DNA of 64,000 bases from Chamaecyparis obtusa (GCA_027943335.1 BSBK01001162.1:372001-436000); one strand, 5' to 3'. Shown: positions 25,130 through 37,467, counted from the stretch's first letter. The notes: generated by a model not told the origin, from the sequence alone. Translations and numbers: made by a program.

Positions 25130-26550
25130 CTGTATAAGAAGCAATAAAAAAATATATCAGCAAAATGTGGAACATGAATGATATTCATTAATCTGAACTT
25201 CATAGAAAGTTTTTGAGCAATAAATTAAATACATTCAAGTTTCCAAAACATTTCAAATCTGATCATTTTCTTCACTACCCAAGGGATGCCTAATGTTATT
25301 TTGTACAAGAATGTATTAGAGAGGAGGCCCTCTCGAGCAAAGTTGAAGAACAAATGAATTAATGCAAGAGAACATTGTGCCATTTGCACTTTTAATTATC
25401 CTGATATCTCTGCCTATCTTGCATTCAACAAAATAATCAAGCCTTTACTGACATTTATGCTGAGGAGATAAATATTCATCAGTGCATGATAATTTACAGT
25501 ATTGGAAAATATTGAAAGAAAGAACACCAAAAAGGAAGCTTCAAATTTATTTTTTATTTCGAGCTATATATCTTGATAAATAATGTAGCAATGTGTCTAA
25601 GCAAGAAATGTGTTGGTTTAAGAGCTTATGCACATTGCTACAAGCATGGTGGTAGACATGGGTCCAACCATATTGAGCTACAGAAAACCTAAAAACATAG
25701 CAGTTGTATGTGGATCAGATCAAATTCCTCTCCAATAGAGCTAGAAACATGATGATTGGTCATGGGTTGGATATTTTATTACTTAAGAGCTGAAAGCATA
25801 GTGATTGGCCACAGATTATATCATATTTGGCTTCAACATATAAAAATGTGTCTTGGATGGGGTAATTCAAGGATTATAAGCTTATGGACCTGTTGTTTGA
25901 GCATTTCTTCTCATATGGAATACCAAATCTAACATTTGTTCAGATTTACATGGCCTCAGCAATTGATTATTGATCATTGATTAGAGAAATCCAGTTGATG
26001 TAATGCCACTTTCTATTGGACATTTTATATTTTGGTCCTTCCATAAAGGATGGATGTTAGGGTAAGTTTCAGCTAATATAAATGCTGTCTTCCTTAAAGT
26101 CGGCTCAATAGTGATTCAGGAGTCTTGAGTGCATGCATATGACTCTTCTCATGCCCTTTCTATATTACTAATTCATAGAATACACGGGGATATGTGGAGG
26201 TTCTCAACTCACATGTTATGCTAGAACCCAACACTACCAACTAGTATTAGAAAAAATATCCAAGAGATCATAAATCAAATAACAATAGCAATAATATTAA
26301 TAAGGGAAGCAGAACCTCAGTTTGGAGAGATAAGAAAGAAAGGTAAAATAGTAAAATGTCAGCAGTGAAATAATATGCACATAGTCCTAGAGATTTCAGA
26401 GACAAATAAGAAAAGTATGCATCGAATGTGATATAGGAAATCAATCAGAAAAAACATCCTAAACCAAAATCAGATGATATAGTTGAAACAAAATTAAATA
26501 AAAAAGGCAAAACGTTCGGTGGCAAAGGCTGTCAACAACATGGGGCCAGG
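25130..26550 (-). other. Start of the large upstream NOC1 intron (or 5' flank), no gene seen
   Basis: The acceptor TATACAG|ACAGAA at 25130/25129 shows that an intron lies to the right. I found no upstream NOC1 exon here or further right. The sequence is AT-rich without recognisable coding potential. Confidence 0.5.
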
Positions 26551-26558
26551 GGCCTATA

Positions 26559-27564
26559 CTAAGTTACCTTGGTTCGCCCCTAGACCCCTCTAGACCAGCC
26601 TGGGTTCAAACTGGTACTTGGTTCTGGTCGGGTTTGCCTGTGGGTTCGCCCAGGGTTTGAATCCAGGCAGGCTGGTTCATCCGGGCCGAACCCAGGTCAA
26701 ACCAGGGTCGAGCCAGGCCTGACCAAGTGCGAACCAGGTACATTTCCACTAAGAAACATTCTATAATTTAGTGCGGAAAACAATTATTACAGAATTTGAA
26801 TAAGATCTTTAACATTACAAAACAAAATATGCTGAAGTTCAGATATTTATTACATCAAATTAAACTAGCCCTCACGATTTCTTCCAGTGAAATTTTTATA
26901 TCCAATTGCTGATAATGACCCCTGTCCGATTAATTGGAAGCTCTCTATAGTGATAAATCATATTTTAAACATTAAACAATATCTTCAATAGGTGAAGGGA
27001 GTTGCCAGCTACTTTTTTAACATTTATGATTTTTCAAGTAGGATGTTAATTAATAATTACAAACAAACAAGCTCTTTGTACAGTGAAAAAGTAATAAGCA
27101 TTTGAGGACTTGGAAAGAGAGAATGTTATTGATGCAGCTGATCCCATTGGCATTGGCATTGTTTCTGAATCAACTAATGCCTTTGATGATGAAGAAAAAG
27201 AAGAAGAAGAAGAAGAATAGATAATCCATTAGAAGATTGAAACTTAGTATAAAGTTCCAATTGTTGAAAGTCAAAACAATGATAATTGAACTCAATATTA
27301 TTATTTTAATATTTTGACATTGATATGATGCCATGATTACAAGTTTATGGTGTTTTTTTGTTGTTTTTATGATACTATGTGACATTCTAATTTTAACTCA
27401 TCCTTCTAGGCTTCATAAATATGTATATATATATATATATATAATTTTAAAAAATTTACACATTTCTTCGCACCCGAATCCGAACCCCTTTTCAAAATTT
27501 TGTCGAACTTGCGAACCGGTTCTTCGTACCTGAACTTAGAACCGAACTCGAACTGGTAACTTAG
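26559..27564 (+). mobile_element. Complete non-autonomous hAT element
   Basis: The 10-bp terminal inverted repeats are perfect: CTAAGTTACC at 26559-26568 and GGTAACTTAG at 27555-27564. They are flanked by a perfect 8-bp duplication, GGCCTATA, at 26551-26558 and 27565-27572. Eight-base duplications are diagnostic of the hAT superfamily. The subterminal regions are GC-rich and full of GGTTC/GAACC-type repeats. At 1006 bp it is an internally deleted derivative that keeps only a C-terminal piece of coding sequence. Confidence 0.9.
27098..27220 (+). pseudogene. hAT transposase C-terminal tail
   Basis: The frame reads AFEDLERENVIDAADPIGIG, then SESTNAFDDEEKEEEEEE and TAG. An acidic tail after the dimerisation domain is common in plant hAT transposases of this type. 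The Glu run comes from a GAA microsatellite. The downstream untranslated sequence (GATACTATGTGACATTCTAA) also occurs after the larger hAT relic at 49056-49075, which supports a shared origin. Confidence 0.6.
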
Positions 27565-27572
27565 GGCCTATA

Positions 27573-28246
27573 TAAAGAAATACTAGATGCAAGATACTAT
27601 TCACAAAGTGGAAGAAATAAACAAGTAATCTAATGACAATGGTTGTGTTAAAGCAGAAAAACCCGTTGGGTAGGCCGAACTCAAATGTTAAATCTGTTGA
27701 ACATGAAAATATTACAAAAGAAAGTAGAGAACCAGCTTAAGAAAGACATATTGGAAGCCAAGGATTGTTGTCTCCATTGCAACAATTAACATCCTTAATA
27801 AAAGATGCAATGCTAATTGTACCAGATAAGTTACTGTTGGAGTGCATATCTCTACTAAGGCAAGCACAAATATCAAGCTCATCAAGTGGAAATAAACAAA
27901 TCCCTACCTTGGGATAGGAAAGTAGCTGAGAATAAGAATTAGGATCAAGGATTTAGTGCACCTAACCACCTTAATAGATAATGGATAAAGAATAAACACA
28001 TTTCTGCAAAAGATTTGGAATAAACTGAGGAGGGCGTCATCGCCTTGGACAATATTTAGATCAAAATTGCAAACTAGATCATGATTACACTAGTCACTGA
28101 AGTACTGGCATCAGAAATCTTAATTGTGAGCTAAGATGCTGAACTAAAATTCAAGTTTGAATTGACCTGCCATAGAAATTGGGAAAAAGAAATTAACTAA
28201 AAAACAGTCTAATAATATCCGGTTTTAAATTCCGTATTTAAAAATA
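27573..28246. other. No gene seen
   Basis: AT-rich sequence between two hAT-type elements, with no coding frame or repeat boundary recognised. It is probably intronic or 5' flanking DNA of NOC1. Confidence 0.4.
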
Positions 28247-28440
28247 CTAAGCTACCAGGTTTGCAGATCCCAGCACCCAGTACCAGTCCGATTCACACCA
28301 GGTACCAATTTTGGTCCAGTCTGCCTGCGGGTCCGGCCAGGGTGCACTCCCAGGAAATCTGATTCGTCACTCCCCGGCAATCTGGTTTGTCTGTGCCAAA
28401 CCCAGGACAAACCTGGATGCCTGGGCACCGAAATTAAGTG
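28247..28440 (+). mobile_element. Terminus of a second hAT-type element
   Basis: CTAAGCTACC at 28247-28256 matches the terminal repeat of the 26559 element with one change. The following GC-rich block, rich in CCAGGT and CCAGG motifs, resembles that element's left subterminal region (for example GCCTGCGGGTCCGGCCAGGG against GCCTGTGGGTTCGCCCAGGG). No opposite end was found, so this is a fragment. Confidence 0.5.
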
Positions 28441-30600
28441 TTTTTAGCAAACTTCTAACATTTTTTAAGACCAAAACCCTATAAAGTGACCTCTAAAACA
28501 CTTAAGGAGGTTTTTTTGGTCATTTGTTTTGCAAACAGCTGGTTTTCTCTCGAGGTTGAGCAAGAGTGTGAGGTCCCACCCCCAGTTGCTATTAACTTTT
28601 GACATTTTCCTTTTAGTATTCAGGCATAATGTCAAACACTTGCTCCATGTGCAATCATATGATTTTTTGGAACTGAGTAGGCAGAGTTTGCAGATCCTTA
28701 CTCAAATATCATTGTTTGTCAAAATGTTTACACACTGTGTTGACCCTTTTGTGTTTGCAGCTTCAGATGTATTATTTTCTGAATTTATAAAGGGAAATGA
28801 ATATTACAGTATTTTTGCATTTGAACCCACCTTCAACATGGAGAAGTTGCATACATTGGTAAAAGATAAAGGCATTTAACTGTCAGAAACTTGATACTAC
28901 TTGCAGAATTGAATATGGATACCAAACTGAAATACACAGACTTAAATCTGTTCTATTCAGATTTCTTAACAACTATTATGAATCCTGTCATTACAATGAC
29001 CACAAATTATATACAAGTTCATAAATAATTTCTAACCTGGAATTTGCTAGCAGCCTGGAGATTAACAGAGTTATAACTCTCAATTCATACCTTCAGCAAC
29101 TTCCTTACTGTCCAAGCTTGCACAGGAACTAAGTCTGCAAAAATACTTCTCAGATTTGACACTTCTAGTGCTGTCCCAAAGTGTTGAATACTTTGAAAGA
29201 AGAATGGGGTTCTAATACAGCCCCACTATTTACAGTAACACACCCAGCACATAAAGATAATCACCAAGCTTCCACAACTCCCTTAAATGTTCCAAAAATA
29301 ACTGAAAAGCATATGCCAAGAGCAGGTTATCATGCCTCATGTCCTCACAGCAGTCTACTGAAGTCAGCCAGCTGAGTATGACCCCTAGTGATGATCTAAG
29401 GTGCAGATTTCAGAGACACGCACAGCAATAGCAGAGCTTCTTCATCAACCATGAGTCCTTATTCACTTGGAATGGCTTTAGAAGAGGAATAAATTATAAG
29501 ACAAATTAAAACCGCAACCAGCTAGGAACAATGGCGCCTGCCATAGGAAGATAAGGCACAGCCAAGAGGTAACTCCAATTCTTCATGCCTTCTGCAAACT
29601 CTCAAGATTTTATTACAAACCCAAGCAACAAGAACTGTTTCCATGCACAACAAGAATAGCTTCAAAAAATCCATGCAGCCCTTCCCTTCCTTATGAAGCA
29701 AGCAGAAAACTCCCCACATTCACACAACAACACTCTAAAATTAAACCCAACCTGCCTTCATGCCTAGCTCTCATAAATCGCGGGCCAAGAAAATATAATT
29801 CCTCGGAAAGCTTTTCCTTGAGTCTCCCAAACCACAAAATATGGCTTCACATCAAGTAATCGTCCTCCAAGATTATTCGGGTAGCAACCAAGGCTTCAAC
29901 AACTAGACTTTCCTCCAATGGCGACTTCACAGTTTTGAAACACTTTGAAGTTCGTACAGCAACGTGAGATACCTGAATGATATCTCCAACCTGAATTGGG
30001 CTTTTGTATAGTCCAATTCAAAAATAGTTTCAAGTATTTCCATCCTTAGGAAACTGAAATCAGGCAACTCTCAAAGCTCTTCAAAAGAAATTAATTAACC
30101 AAAACTAGCATAATCTGAATGAACCACTCATTGTTGTTTTATAGCCCACTGCAAAGGCTCTTCGTTTTCCCTCTGCTTGGCTCTTGATCTTCCTTTTTTG
30201 TCTGTTTATTTCCCTCCTTTAACTTGAACGTAGGAAAATAATAATAAAGTGACTTTATTAAATTTTCATTTAACTAAACATTAAAGTCACTTTATTAATT
30301 AAATAATATAACCCTTATGATTTACTTTTGACGCATAACATTAGATAATTAAATAAACTACTTTTATAACCTTATTAAATATTTATTTTTCCAAGGTAAC
30401 ATTAGAAGGGGACAATATAAAGAGGGAATTGAAGATCAATTTTTGAAGCTTGCTCAAGTGTCTCAGCTTCATTCTTATCCATTGGCAAGCTTCCATGGGC
30501 TGAAAGAGGTAAATTTTTTTTCATTTTATTTTGTTTTTGTTTGATTTTAAACTTGCTGATTGAATCTACCTAATTTTTTTCCCAATCTCTACTTTTTGTT
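28441..30600. other. No confident gene; possible decayed LTR-like sequence
   Basis: A 116-codon plus-strand ORF (28529-28879) has no recognisable domain. On the minus strand GGGCTATAAAACAACAATG near 30150 resembles a TATA promoter. Paired AAAGTCACTTT blocks near 30245-30290 resemble those in the LTRs of element C. Terminal repeats were not found, so a degenerate LTR is only possible. Confidence 0.3.
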
Positions 30601-30640
30601 TTGAATGTGTTCATAAAATTTATTGCCATAAAAACTAGAA

Positions 30641-31671
30641 TGGCATCTACATCTTCCTCCATAGGCACAAATGAACACCACAAAAAATATCCAAATTCTC
30701 CTCTATGGAAATATGTTGATATTATAAAACTACTTCCTGAAGGTGGGCAATTTCATTGGAAAGTTGGGGATGTGACGCAGAACGTAACAGTTCATATTAT
30801 CGAATGGTAGGCCATTTATGTGGATTCCCAAGAAGAAGAGTTGAAAAAATCCCTAGAAAAAATAATGTGCCTATACCAAATGAGACGGTGTTAAAATATA
30901 TTGAGCAAGAAGAATCAGAAGAGAGAAGCACGTAGATTACATTTGTCCATTAACAAAAATCAAAGGGAATACAACCCCCATCTAATCTGAATATTGTTGT
31001 AGAAGACCGTCCACTTTTTACTACCACAGATGAGCCTAAAAGTGAAGCACCCATTGTATGCAAAAGAAAGGGACCTTTGGAAAGTGCATTTCAAAATGAG
31101 AGTTCAGAGATTGCCAAGATGTAGCAACATGTATATATGCAAATGGGTTGGCTTGCCAAGTTGTTCGCTCCCCATATTGGAAAAAGATGTTGAAAAGTGT
31201 TAATGAAGTTCCAAAAGGGTATAAGAGCTCGAGTTATGAGAAGGCACATAGCAATTTGTTGGAAAGAGAATTCAAGGAGGTTGAAAATACATTGAAGCCC
31301 ATAAGGGATTCATAGATTGAGACAAGTGTATCAATTGTTTCAGATGGGTGGAAAGATTCAAAAAGCCATCCCTCGATCAATGTCATAGATGTGTCCTCTA
31401 AAGGGGCAATGTTTTTGAAAGCCATGGATTGTGAGGGGTAGATAAAAGATGGGCAATTTATTGTTGATACTCTCATCTCCGCCATTGAGGCAATGGGAAC
31501 TAGATACATTGTTCAAGTCATAATGGCCAACACAAAATTGTAGAGTTGTTAGTTTGTTGGTTAAAGAACAATATGGCATATATTTTCGATATTTTATGTG
31601 GTCCACACACTCAACCTTATGCTACAAAAGATTGGGAATAAAATTGAGTGGATCAAAGACATGTATACTGT
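30641..31671 (+). pseudogene. hAT transposase relic, BED-like and DUF659-type regions
   Basis: The start MASTSSSIGTNEHHKKYPNS at 30641 is followed by PLWKYVDIIKLLPEGGQFHW, the usual position of the BED zinc finger, whose ligands are lost. Frames then shift. From about 31200 one frame reads KGYKSSSYEKAHSNLLEREF, VSIVSDGWKDSKSHPSINVI, GAMFLKAMDCEG and KDGQFIVDTLISAIEAMGT, a close fit to plant hAT transposases (SDGW...P.IN, S.KG..F..A.D). Stops interrupt it at about 31311 and 31439. A good donor, ACT|GTAAGT, ends the coding signal at about 31671. Confidence 0.75.
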
Positions 31672-32089
31672 AAGTATTTTCAGATTATAGAAAGGAATAT
31701 ACAATCTATAGAGGTCTTTCAAATACTAAGACATCGGATATAATAAATATTCTCAAGTAAAAAAAGATAATACCCGGATTGAAAGGTCTGAATTTATCCT
31801 TTTGTTGGCTTCAAATCTGTACTTGTATTCTTCAAATTAGTCCTCCAATGTTGCCCTCAATGACTGTTATGAATCAGCTCTTGAAGGTCTTCAATTCGCT
31901 CTTCTAGGGCTGCGCCAATTCTACCCTAATTCAACCTTTTAGGGCTGCGTAATTTGTCCTTGAATTCTGCTCTTAGGAGCCTCCAATCTACTCTTTAATT
32001 CACTATCAAGGTCTGCTCCGAATTTGCCACCGATCTGATCTTAGGATTGCTTCAGATCAGCCCTAGTTCGTTGAATGTATAGATCGTAC

Positions 32090-32940
32090 TGTAATGACTT
32101 GAACCGGTCTTTTCCCGAATTTTCACAAATATATCTCATGCAGGTTTAAACAAATAAATACATGCAAATAACCATTGATTCAACAACAATAACCAGCAAT
32201 AAATATTCCCATAAAACTTCTCTGAAAACGTTATCGTATTATAACAGCAATACAATAACAGTGAGACCAATAAACAATCCAATCTGAAATACAGAAACTA
32301 CAGTAAGATTGGATGATCAAGAACCTATAAACACAATGGCGAGCTCTAACATGAATCTGCACCAGAGATGAACTGGGTTTCCATCCAATCCACCAAGAAA
32401 GCCTGAAGGTTTCCGTCCTCAGGTATCAGAACCGAAAGTTGAAGCTTCCTGGATTCTTCAAGAGAAATAAAATTCATAAACTGAGCATACTCAAATGAGA
32501 CTCCAAGCCTTCTATTAAAGCTGCAGATGTGACTCTTCAGTTTCCCCACTCTGTCTCTTCATATTCCACTTAAAGTCACTTTTAAATAAATATAACCGTT
32601 GAGTTATAAAGTGACATAATAAATAAAGTAAGGAATCTTCTGGCATTAAAATGGAGGACCAAACGAACTCAGATGATGATGTCTGATAGATTGTGGGAAA
32701 GCTATCGGCGAGACACTCCAAGTCCACTACTGAAATGCAAGGAAAACTGAGTTCTACCGACTTACTATAAATAGTAAGTACCCTGGAAACTATGGAAACT
32801 GCTCTGATTGGCCTAAAACTGAAATCGCCTGAGCCAAATATCCCACTGATCACTGTCAAGCCTCAGTTAGCCCACCAGACCACGATGAAAAGGCTAACAA
32901 CACAGCACAAAATAATGTGCCCTGAAAAGGGGACATTACA
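32090..32940 (-). repeat. Left LTR of element C (3' LTR)
   Basis: It has TGTAATGAC...GGGGACATTACA ends and matches 37468-38322 along its whole length with scattered substitutions. The palindromic TATA motif is at 32760-32779, 161 bp from the U3 end. Confidence 0.92.
32760..32779. promoter_or_regulatory. Palindromic TATA motif, left LTR of element C
   Basis: ACTTACTATAAATAGTAAGT is identical to the copies at 18722-18741 and 38140-38159, although the sequence around them has diverged. It is the probable core promoter of the LTR; the palindrome reads as TATA-like on both strands. Confidence 0.55.
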
Positions 32941-33077
32941 AATCATCCCTTCCCGAAGATTGTTTGCCCTCAAGCAATCGGTATTAGCATGTTGTGATCA
33001 TAATACCTGGATCTCATACCAACCTCAGGGAAGCTGCTCCACCAATCTGTCATGAAAAACTGAAACAACATTATGCC

Positions 33078-35563
33078 CTAACCTGTAAGCCATTCACACA
33101 ACAACAATACAACAACCAATCTAATGCCAAGATCCCAAATCACCGCAGGATCAGTGGAGTCAATCTGCCCTGTGCTGCCATCATTTGTGAGAAAGTCCTC
33201 AACCCAACTGAGAACCTCACTCCATCTGAGATCATCAACACCTCTATGGTCAAATGAAGGGGGACACCAAACATCATACCAATCAGCTCTCTGAATAATA
33301 ACCAACCGCGAGAATGTCCCTCCTGGATCCCACAAACAAAAGGGCCATCCATCTCCCCGGCTGACTGAAATATCCTGTCGCTCCATGTCCATACTGAGTG
33401 AATCACCTAAAATGTCCAATTGCCATAACACTGCCCCTCCGATCTATAGCCTGAACCGGAAACTGTGCTGAAGGGGCAAACTATCAAGACTATAGGACAA
33501 GGCTTCCTCCTGCAAGAAGGGAATCGTACCAAACCAATCACTCACCCCACACCTCTGCAATAATCGGAAAAGAAAGTCCTCCGTAGGTGGGCTGAATGAA
33601 AAACAAAATGCATCCCATACAATGTGGCCAATATGTGATGCACTAACCAACTCTACTGGAAATCCTAAACTGTTGATGAAGAAACTAAACTGCTCAACAA
33701 CTGAGCTCACCCTACTACTCCAATCTGGTGACCAAGACACTACTGGGTCCCAAATCCTGCAACCAATCTCATCCTCATCATTAGGAAATATTTCCCTCAT
33801 CTAGCTCTAAGAGGGGATTATCAAATGTCAATTCAACACCCATCTCAAACAAGGAATTATCCACCGTCTGAAAGTGCTCTAACTCATAAAGAAACTCTGG
33901 GTGACCCAAAGACCTTTTTGGACAACTATCCAAGTCATAAGTCTGTTGTATGCTATCAAGCTCCTGAATCACCTCCTGGAAGAATTCAGACCTTTCCTTG
34001 TCATCCTGCTCCATGTACTGGCTAGAGGCAACAACTTGATTTCTTGCCTCCTATAGAGTAATACGTGTGTGTTCCAGAGTGCCCTAAGTAACACTAAGCT
34101 CTCTATTGAGCTTATTAACCTCGTCCTCCTTTTTTCTCAACTACTAAGCATATTTCCCGGCAATCTGTAACAGGTGGTCACGGTCTGTAAGTAAATTCAG
34201 ATATTCTGATTTCCAATCCTCAAATGCTGTTTTGATCCCCTGTAAATCTGCAACATAGGATCCCATCCTTGTATCGTCTTGTCTGTTATCCCTCTGAGTT
34301 GTCCTGTATAGATCATCAATGATTTGGTGAGTGCTATCATGGCGAACAAGAGCTGCAATAAAGGCATTGTCACTGACTTTCAGCTGACTTTTCAAGGCAC
34401 GCTTCTCATCAATGTTATTCTGGAATGTACCACAAAATGGGTCATCCATATCAGCATGATGCATGAGTGAGATGCTGCTAAAGAAGTCACACGATTCCTC
34501 ATTACATGATTCGCTAAAGGCCTCCAACTGGTTACCACAACCTATAACCATGGATTTGTCAAACTCAGCCACCAAGTCACCAAAGAAGAATTCTGAACAC
34601 TCTCCACTAAGTCCGGAAAGAGAGGTAGTCACAACTATATTTTCATTATCATTAGGCTGCAATTTATCTTCCCCCTGATTAATATTGCAAACATGCCCCT
34701 TGAACCAGCCCTCTTGGCATAAGAAAGAATTCTGCCCTGCACTCACTTGTTCCTTGGCCATTATCGGAGATCCTGCAACTTGTAAGCCTAATGATACTTG
34801 TTCATTTTCAGTCAATGAAATCCTGAATTTTTCAGCCTGAAGCTTAATTAATTCAGGTGAGAGTTCACTTGCCACAGATGAGTACTTTATTTCTCCTCTC
34901 CAGATTGCCAACAATTCTGATTGCAATTGCTTGCATATGTCATTGTCCTCATCTAAGATCAAGGATAAGATAGTCTTTATGCACGCCTTCACCTCATCTA
35001 GATGATGCTTCCTAAAACTACTTATGAGGCACTGAAATAATTGTTGAATCATTTTATCACAGCCTAGATTCAACATGTGACTGAAAATTCTAGTACTTGC
35101 CATTAACTCCAAGATTTTTACTTGCTTCTCAAAGGTAGAATCTTTGTCATATTTCAGTCCACCTAAACTCTACAATCAGCTGTAATACCTGTCTCCAAAT
35201 GTGCTCGGTATAAGGAGTAATAGGAGTTGTAATCCGTGTGATCTCACTGAGACACGAGGCGACTGCAAGCCTAATGTCTCTATGTGGATGATTCATAAAC
35301 ATGTGTTGTACCAAGGCAACCATTGAGGGATGCATGGCCCAATTGAAAAGCCTGCAATCAGATTGATCTATCCTAGATAGATACAAATTTATTTCATCTA
35401 ATTTGGTCAGCATACCTTCCCTAAATTTATGATCCTCCAATTGCCATCCAAGGCAACATAACTCATTTCCGATTTCAATTTCCTTCTGAATATCCCTTAG
35501 TTGCACACTGTAAAACGTGTCATTGAATTCCTCTGAGAATACTGGGCTTTCTAGGGACTCCAT
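33078..35563 (-). pseudogene. Element C ORF: PDS5-like N-terminus fused to a family-specific domain
   Basis: The ATG at 35563 opens MESLESPVFSEEFNDTFYSV, then KLDEINLYLSRIDQSD, AMHPSMVALVQHMFMNHPHR, DIRLAVASCLSEITRI, PYTEHIWRQVLQLIVEF. After a frameshift near 35150 it continues KILELMASTRIFSHMLNLGC and ACIKTILSLILDEDNDICKQ. This order and these motifs are those of the start of the cohesin regulator PDS5 in plants. From about residue 230 it becomes a charged, probably coiled-coil region; part of it (KSQLKVSDNAFIAALVRHDS) matches element D's ORF. Later come SQYMEQDDKERSEFFQEVIQ and a Trp-rich end (IGCRIWDPVVSWSPDWSSRV, DGWPFCLWDPGGTFSRLVII). There are several TAG stops and a second frameshift near 33785. 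The PDS5 part lacks most of the HEAT repeats. It is decayed. Confidence 0.75.
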
Positions 35564-36329
35564 GATTTAATTTTCTCCAAGTTTCCCACAAGGACTGAAT
35601 CGATTCCTGCAACTACGAAATATTGTTATCACAATAATAATTCTGATCTTTCCCAAACTTTCTAAGCAATCCCTGGTTTATACTGGTTGTAGGTGTTCAT
35701 GCAGTTTACTAGTGCTACCTTATTTGTTTTCAGAATTAGCCTGTAACTTATCGCAAGTGTAGCAGTCCCATATTAAATTCTGATGTGTAGACTGTAAATG
35801 ATCAGGGCCTGAGAGATTGTTCTCAGACGGATATGTATTTGATTTGTTTTCAGAATGTTAGAGTTGTCGATTTCAAGATACTGTTGTCCCAAACTTATTG
35901 TGTTTGTGAGTCCCAGATTTCTCAGCATAAAATGAAATACATAAGAAATACTAGAACCAATTCTGAATAATATCATCCACTATTTAAAATCTTGAAAATG
36001 CATTTCTTGATTATATAATGAAATCAAAATGATGGTAATCTCGGAGGTGAATGCATCTGAACTGTACCCTGGACTGGCTAAATTATTTTCTAAAATATGG
36101 GTACGAATATAACTGATTTGATGGACCCAACAGTCTTTATTTTAGAGGGTGATCTTGTTCTGATGTTTGTGCATTTGTTCTTCCAGATCTCAACACATAA
36201 GGCGCTCGAACAAAATGAAATACAATGCATATAATAGCCAGTTCTAAATGCTATAAACAGTAAATACACTTCTTAAGGTTTTCAAGAGGCCACATACATG
36301 AATGTCTCAAAGAATTTGTTTAACTCCTC

Positions 36330-37240
36330 GGTAATGCACAGACCAAACAAAAACATTGGCCAACCTGGCATTCATGCTATGTCCCAAGGAAGACTCGTAT
36401 GCACTGTCGTCCTCTATTGGTAGCACGTGAGAGTGCTGGCACAAACACCCAGCTTCCTCTCGTATTGGAGTCCCTGTTGCTGTTTATGCAAGGCCAAATG
36501 TTCTGCGATCACCTAACCTCCACTCCTACCTGAGCTGACTGTTCTTCCGCAGACACCAACCGCACTGGGGCTGGCTCAAGCGCGGATGCACAAGCCGGCT
36601 TCCCCTAACACTTCGCAGCTAGACTCCCGCTTGTAACTTATGCTGGCGGCAGCCTTTACACTCGCGTGTGAGCGTGTTTGTTTCCTTGCAACGCACCTAC
36701 ACTCCAAGGTGACTCCGCGCTCCTTGTTCACCACCGCAAGTCTCAGTCACCCGCGTTGACTGCCTAGCTTGTACTACGGTGCCCGCCTTGAATTCCAGTC
36801 TCGTCCCTAGCTCAAACGGATGATACGCCACTGTGCGCCCAGCTCTCAGTTACGTATTTCATTTGATGTGATAACACTAGATTCTCACAGTGCGTAGGCA
36901 TTCATTAGCACTTGACATATCTCTACGTCCTGTTTCCTTTCTACCGAGAGGATAGACTGTCTTCCCTGCGGGTTGCACGCAAGAGCTGGGTTCGACTGCT
37001 AGTTAACGAGTGGTCTAACAACTTATACCTAGCACGCAGCAACACTTAGCTGCTAAAACTAATGAAGCTCCTTTTCCTATTCAGCGTTCACTGTCACAAG
37101 TTACCTGCACTGAGAACTAGTGTGCTCCCAAGGCCTCGTGCTACGCATTGTCATATCCAATACGCTGCAGGCGCATGTAGTAAGGAGATGCCCAGATTTG
37201 GAAGTGTTTGTGCCTCCCAGCTGTTAATGCTAATATCGAA
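36330..37240 (-). other. GC-rich leader of element C
   Basis: About 900 bp with many CpG sites and clearly higher GC than the rest of the window. It lies between the 5' LTR/primer site and the PDS5-like ORF. No open frame of note is seen on the element's strand. It could be the packaging leader of the element or another captured host segment. Confidence 0.5.
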
Positions 37241-37455
37241 CTGAAGATATATATGCAAGGGCTCTTTAAACTGAATTAATACTCCTCTAGTCCTTGCGTA
37301 GGAGTCTAAAAACCACTGCTAATAATAGTGAACGATAAAGTCTTCTTCTATCACTATGAACAACCAAACTAATGTAAATCAATCCTCCATAAATTTACTA
37401 ACTTCCTTCTGAGAAATACTGCCACTCAAACCTCACAGGCTGGCAAGATTTTTAA

Positions 37456-37466
37456 TTCTAATACCA
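37456..37466 (-). promoter_or_regulatory. Primer-binding site of element C
   Basis: The minus strand reads TGGTATTAGAA, one base after the end of the 5' LTR. It resembles the initiator-Met site TGGTATCAGAG with changes at the seventh and eleventh positions. Confidence 0.65.
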
Positions 37467-37467
37467 C

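Noticed and set aside
28529..28879. 116-codon plus-strand ORF
   Set aside because: No recognisable domain, no splice or promoter context, on the opposite strand to NOC1. Kept only as a remark in the region note.
29091..29134. Exon-like minus-strand segment with TTTTTGCAG acceptor, DLVPVQAWTVRKLLK reading, and GTATGA donor
   Set aside because: I could not match the 14-15 residues to NOC1 or another family, and such short accidental exons are expected in long DNA. Worth a glance with RNA-seq.
34463..34678. Plus-strand ORF inside element C
   Set aside because: Antisense of the PDS5-like/coiled-coil ORF.
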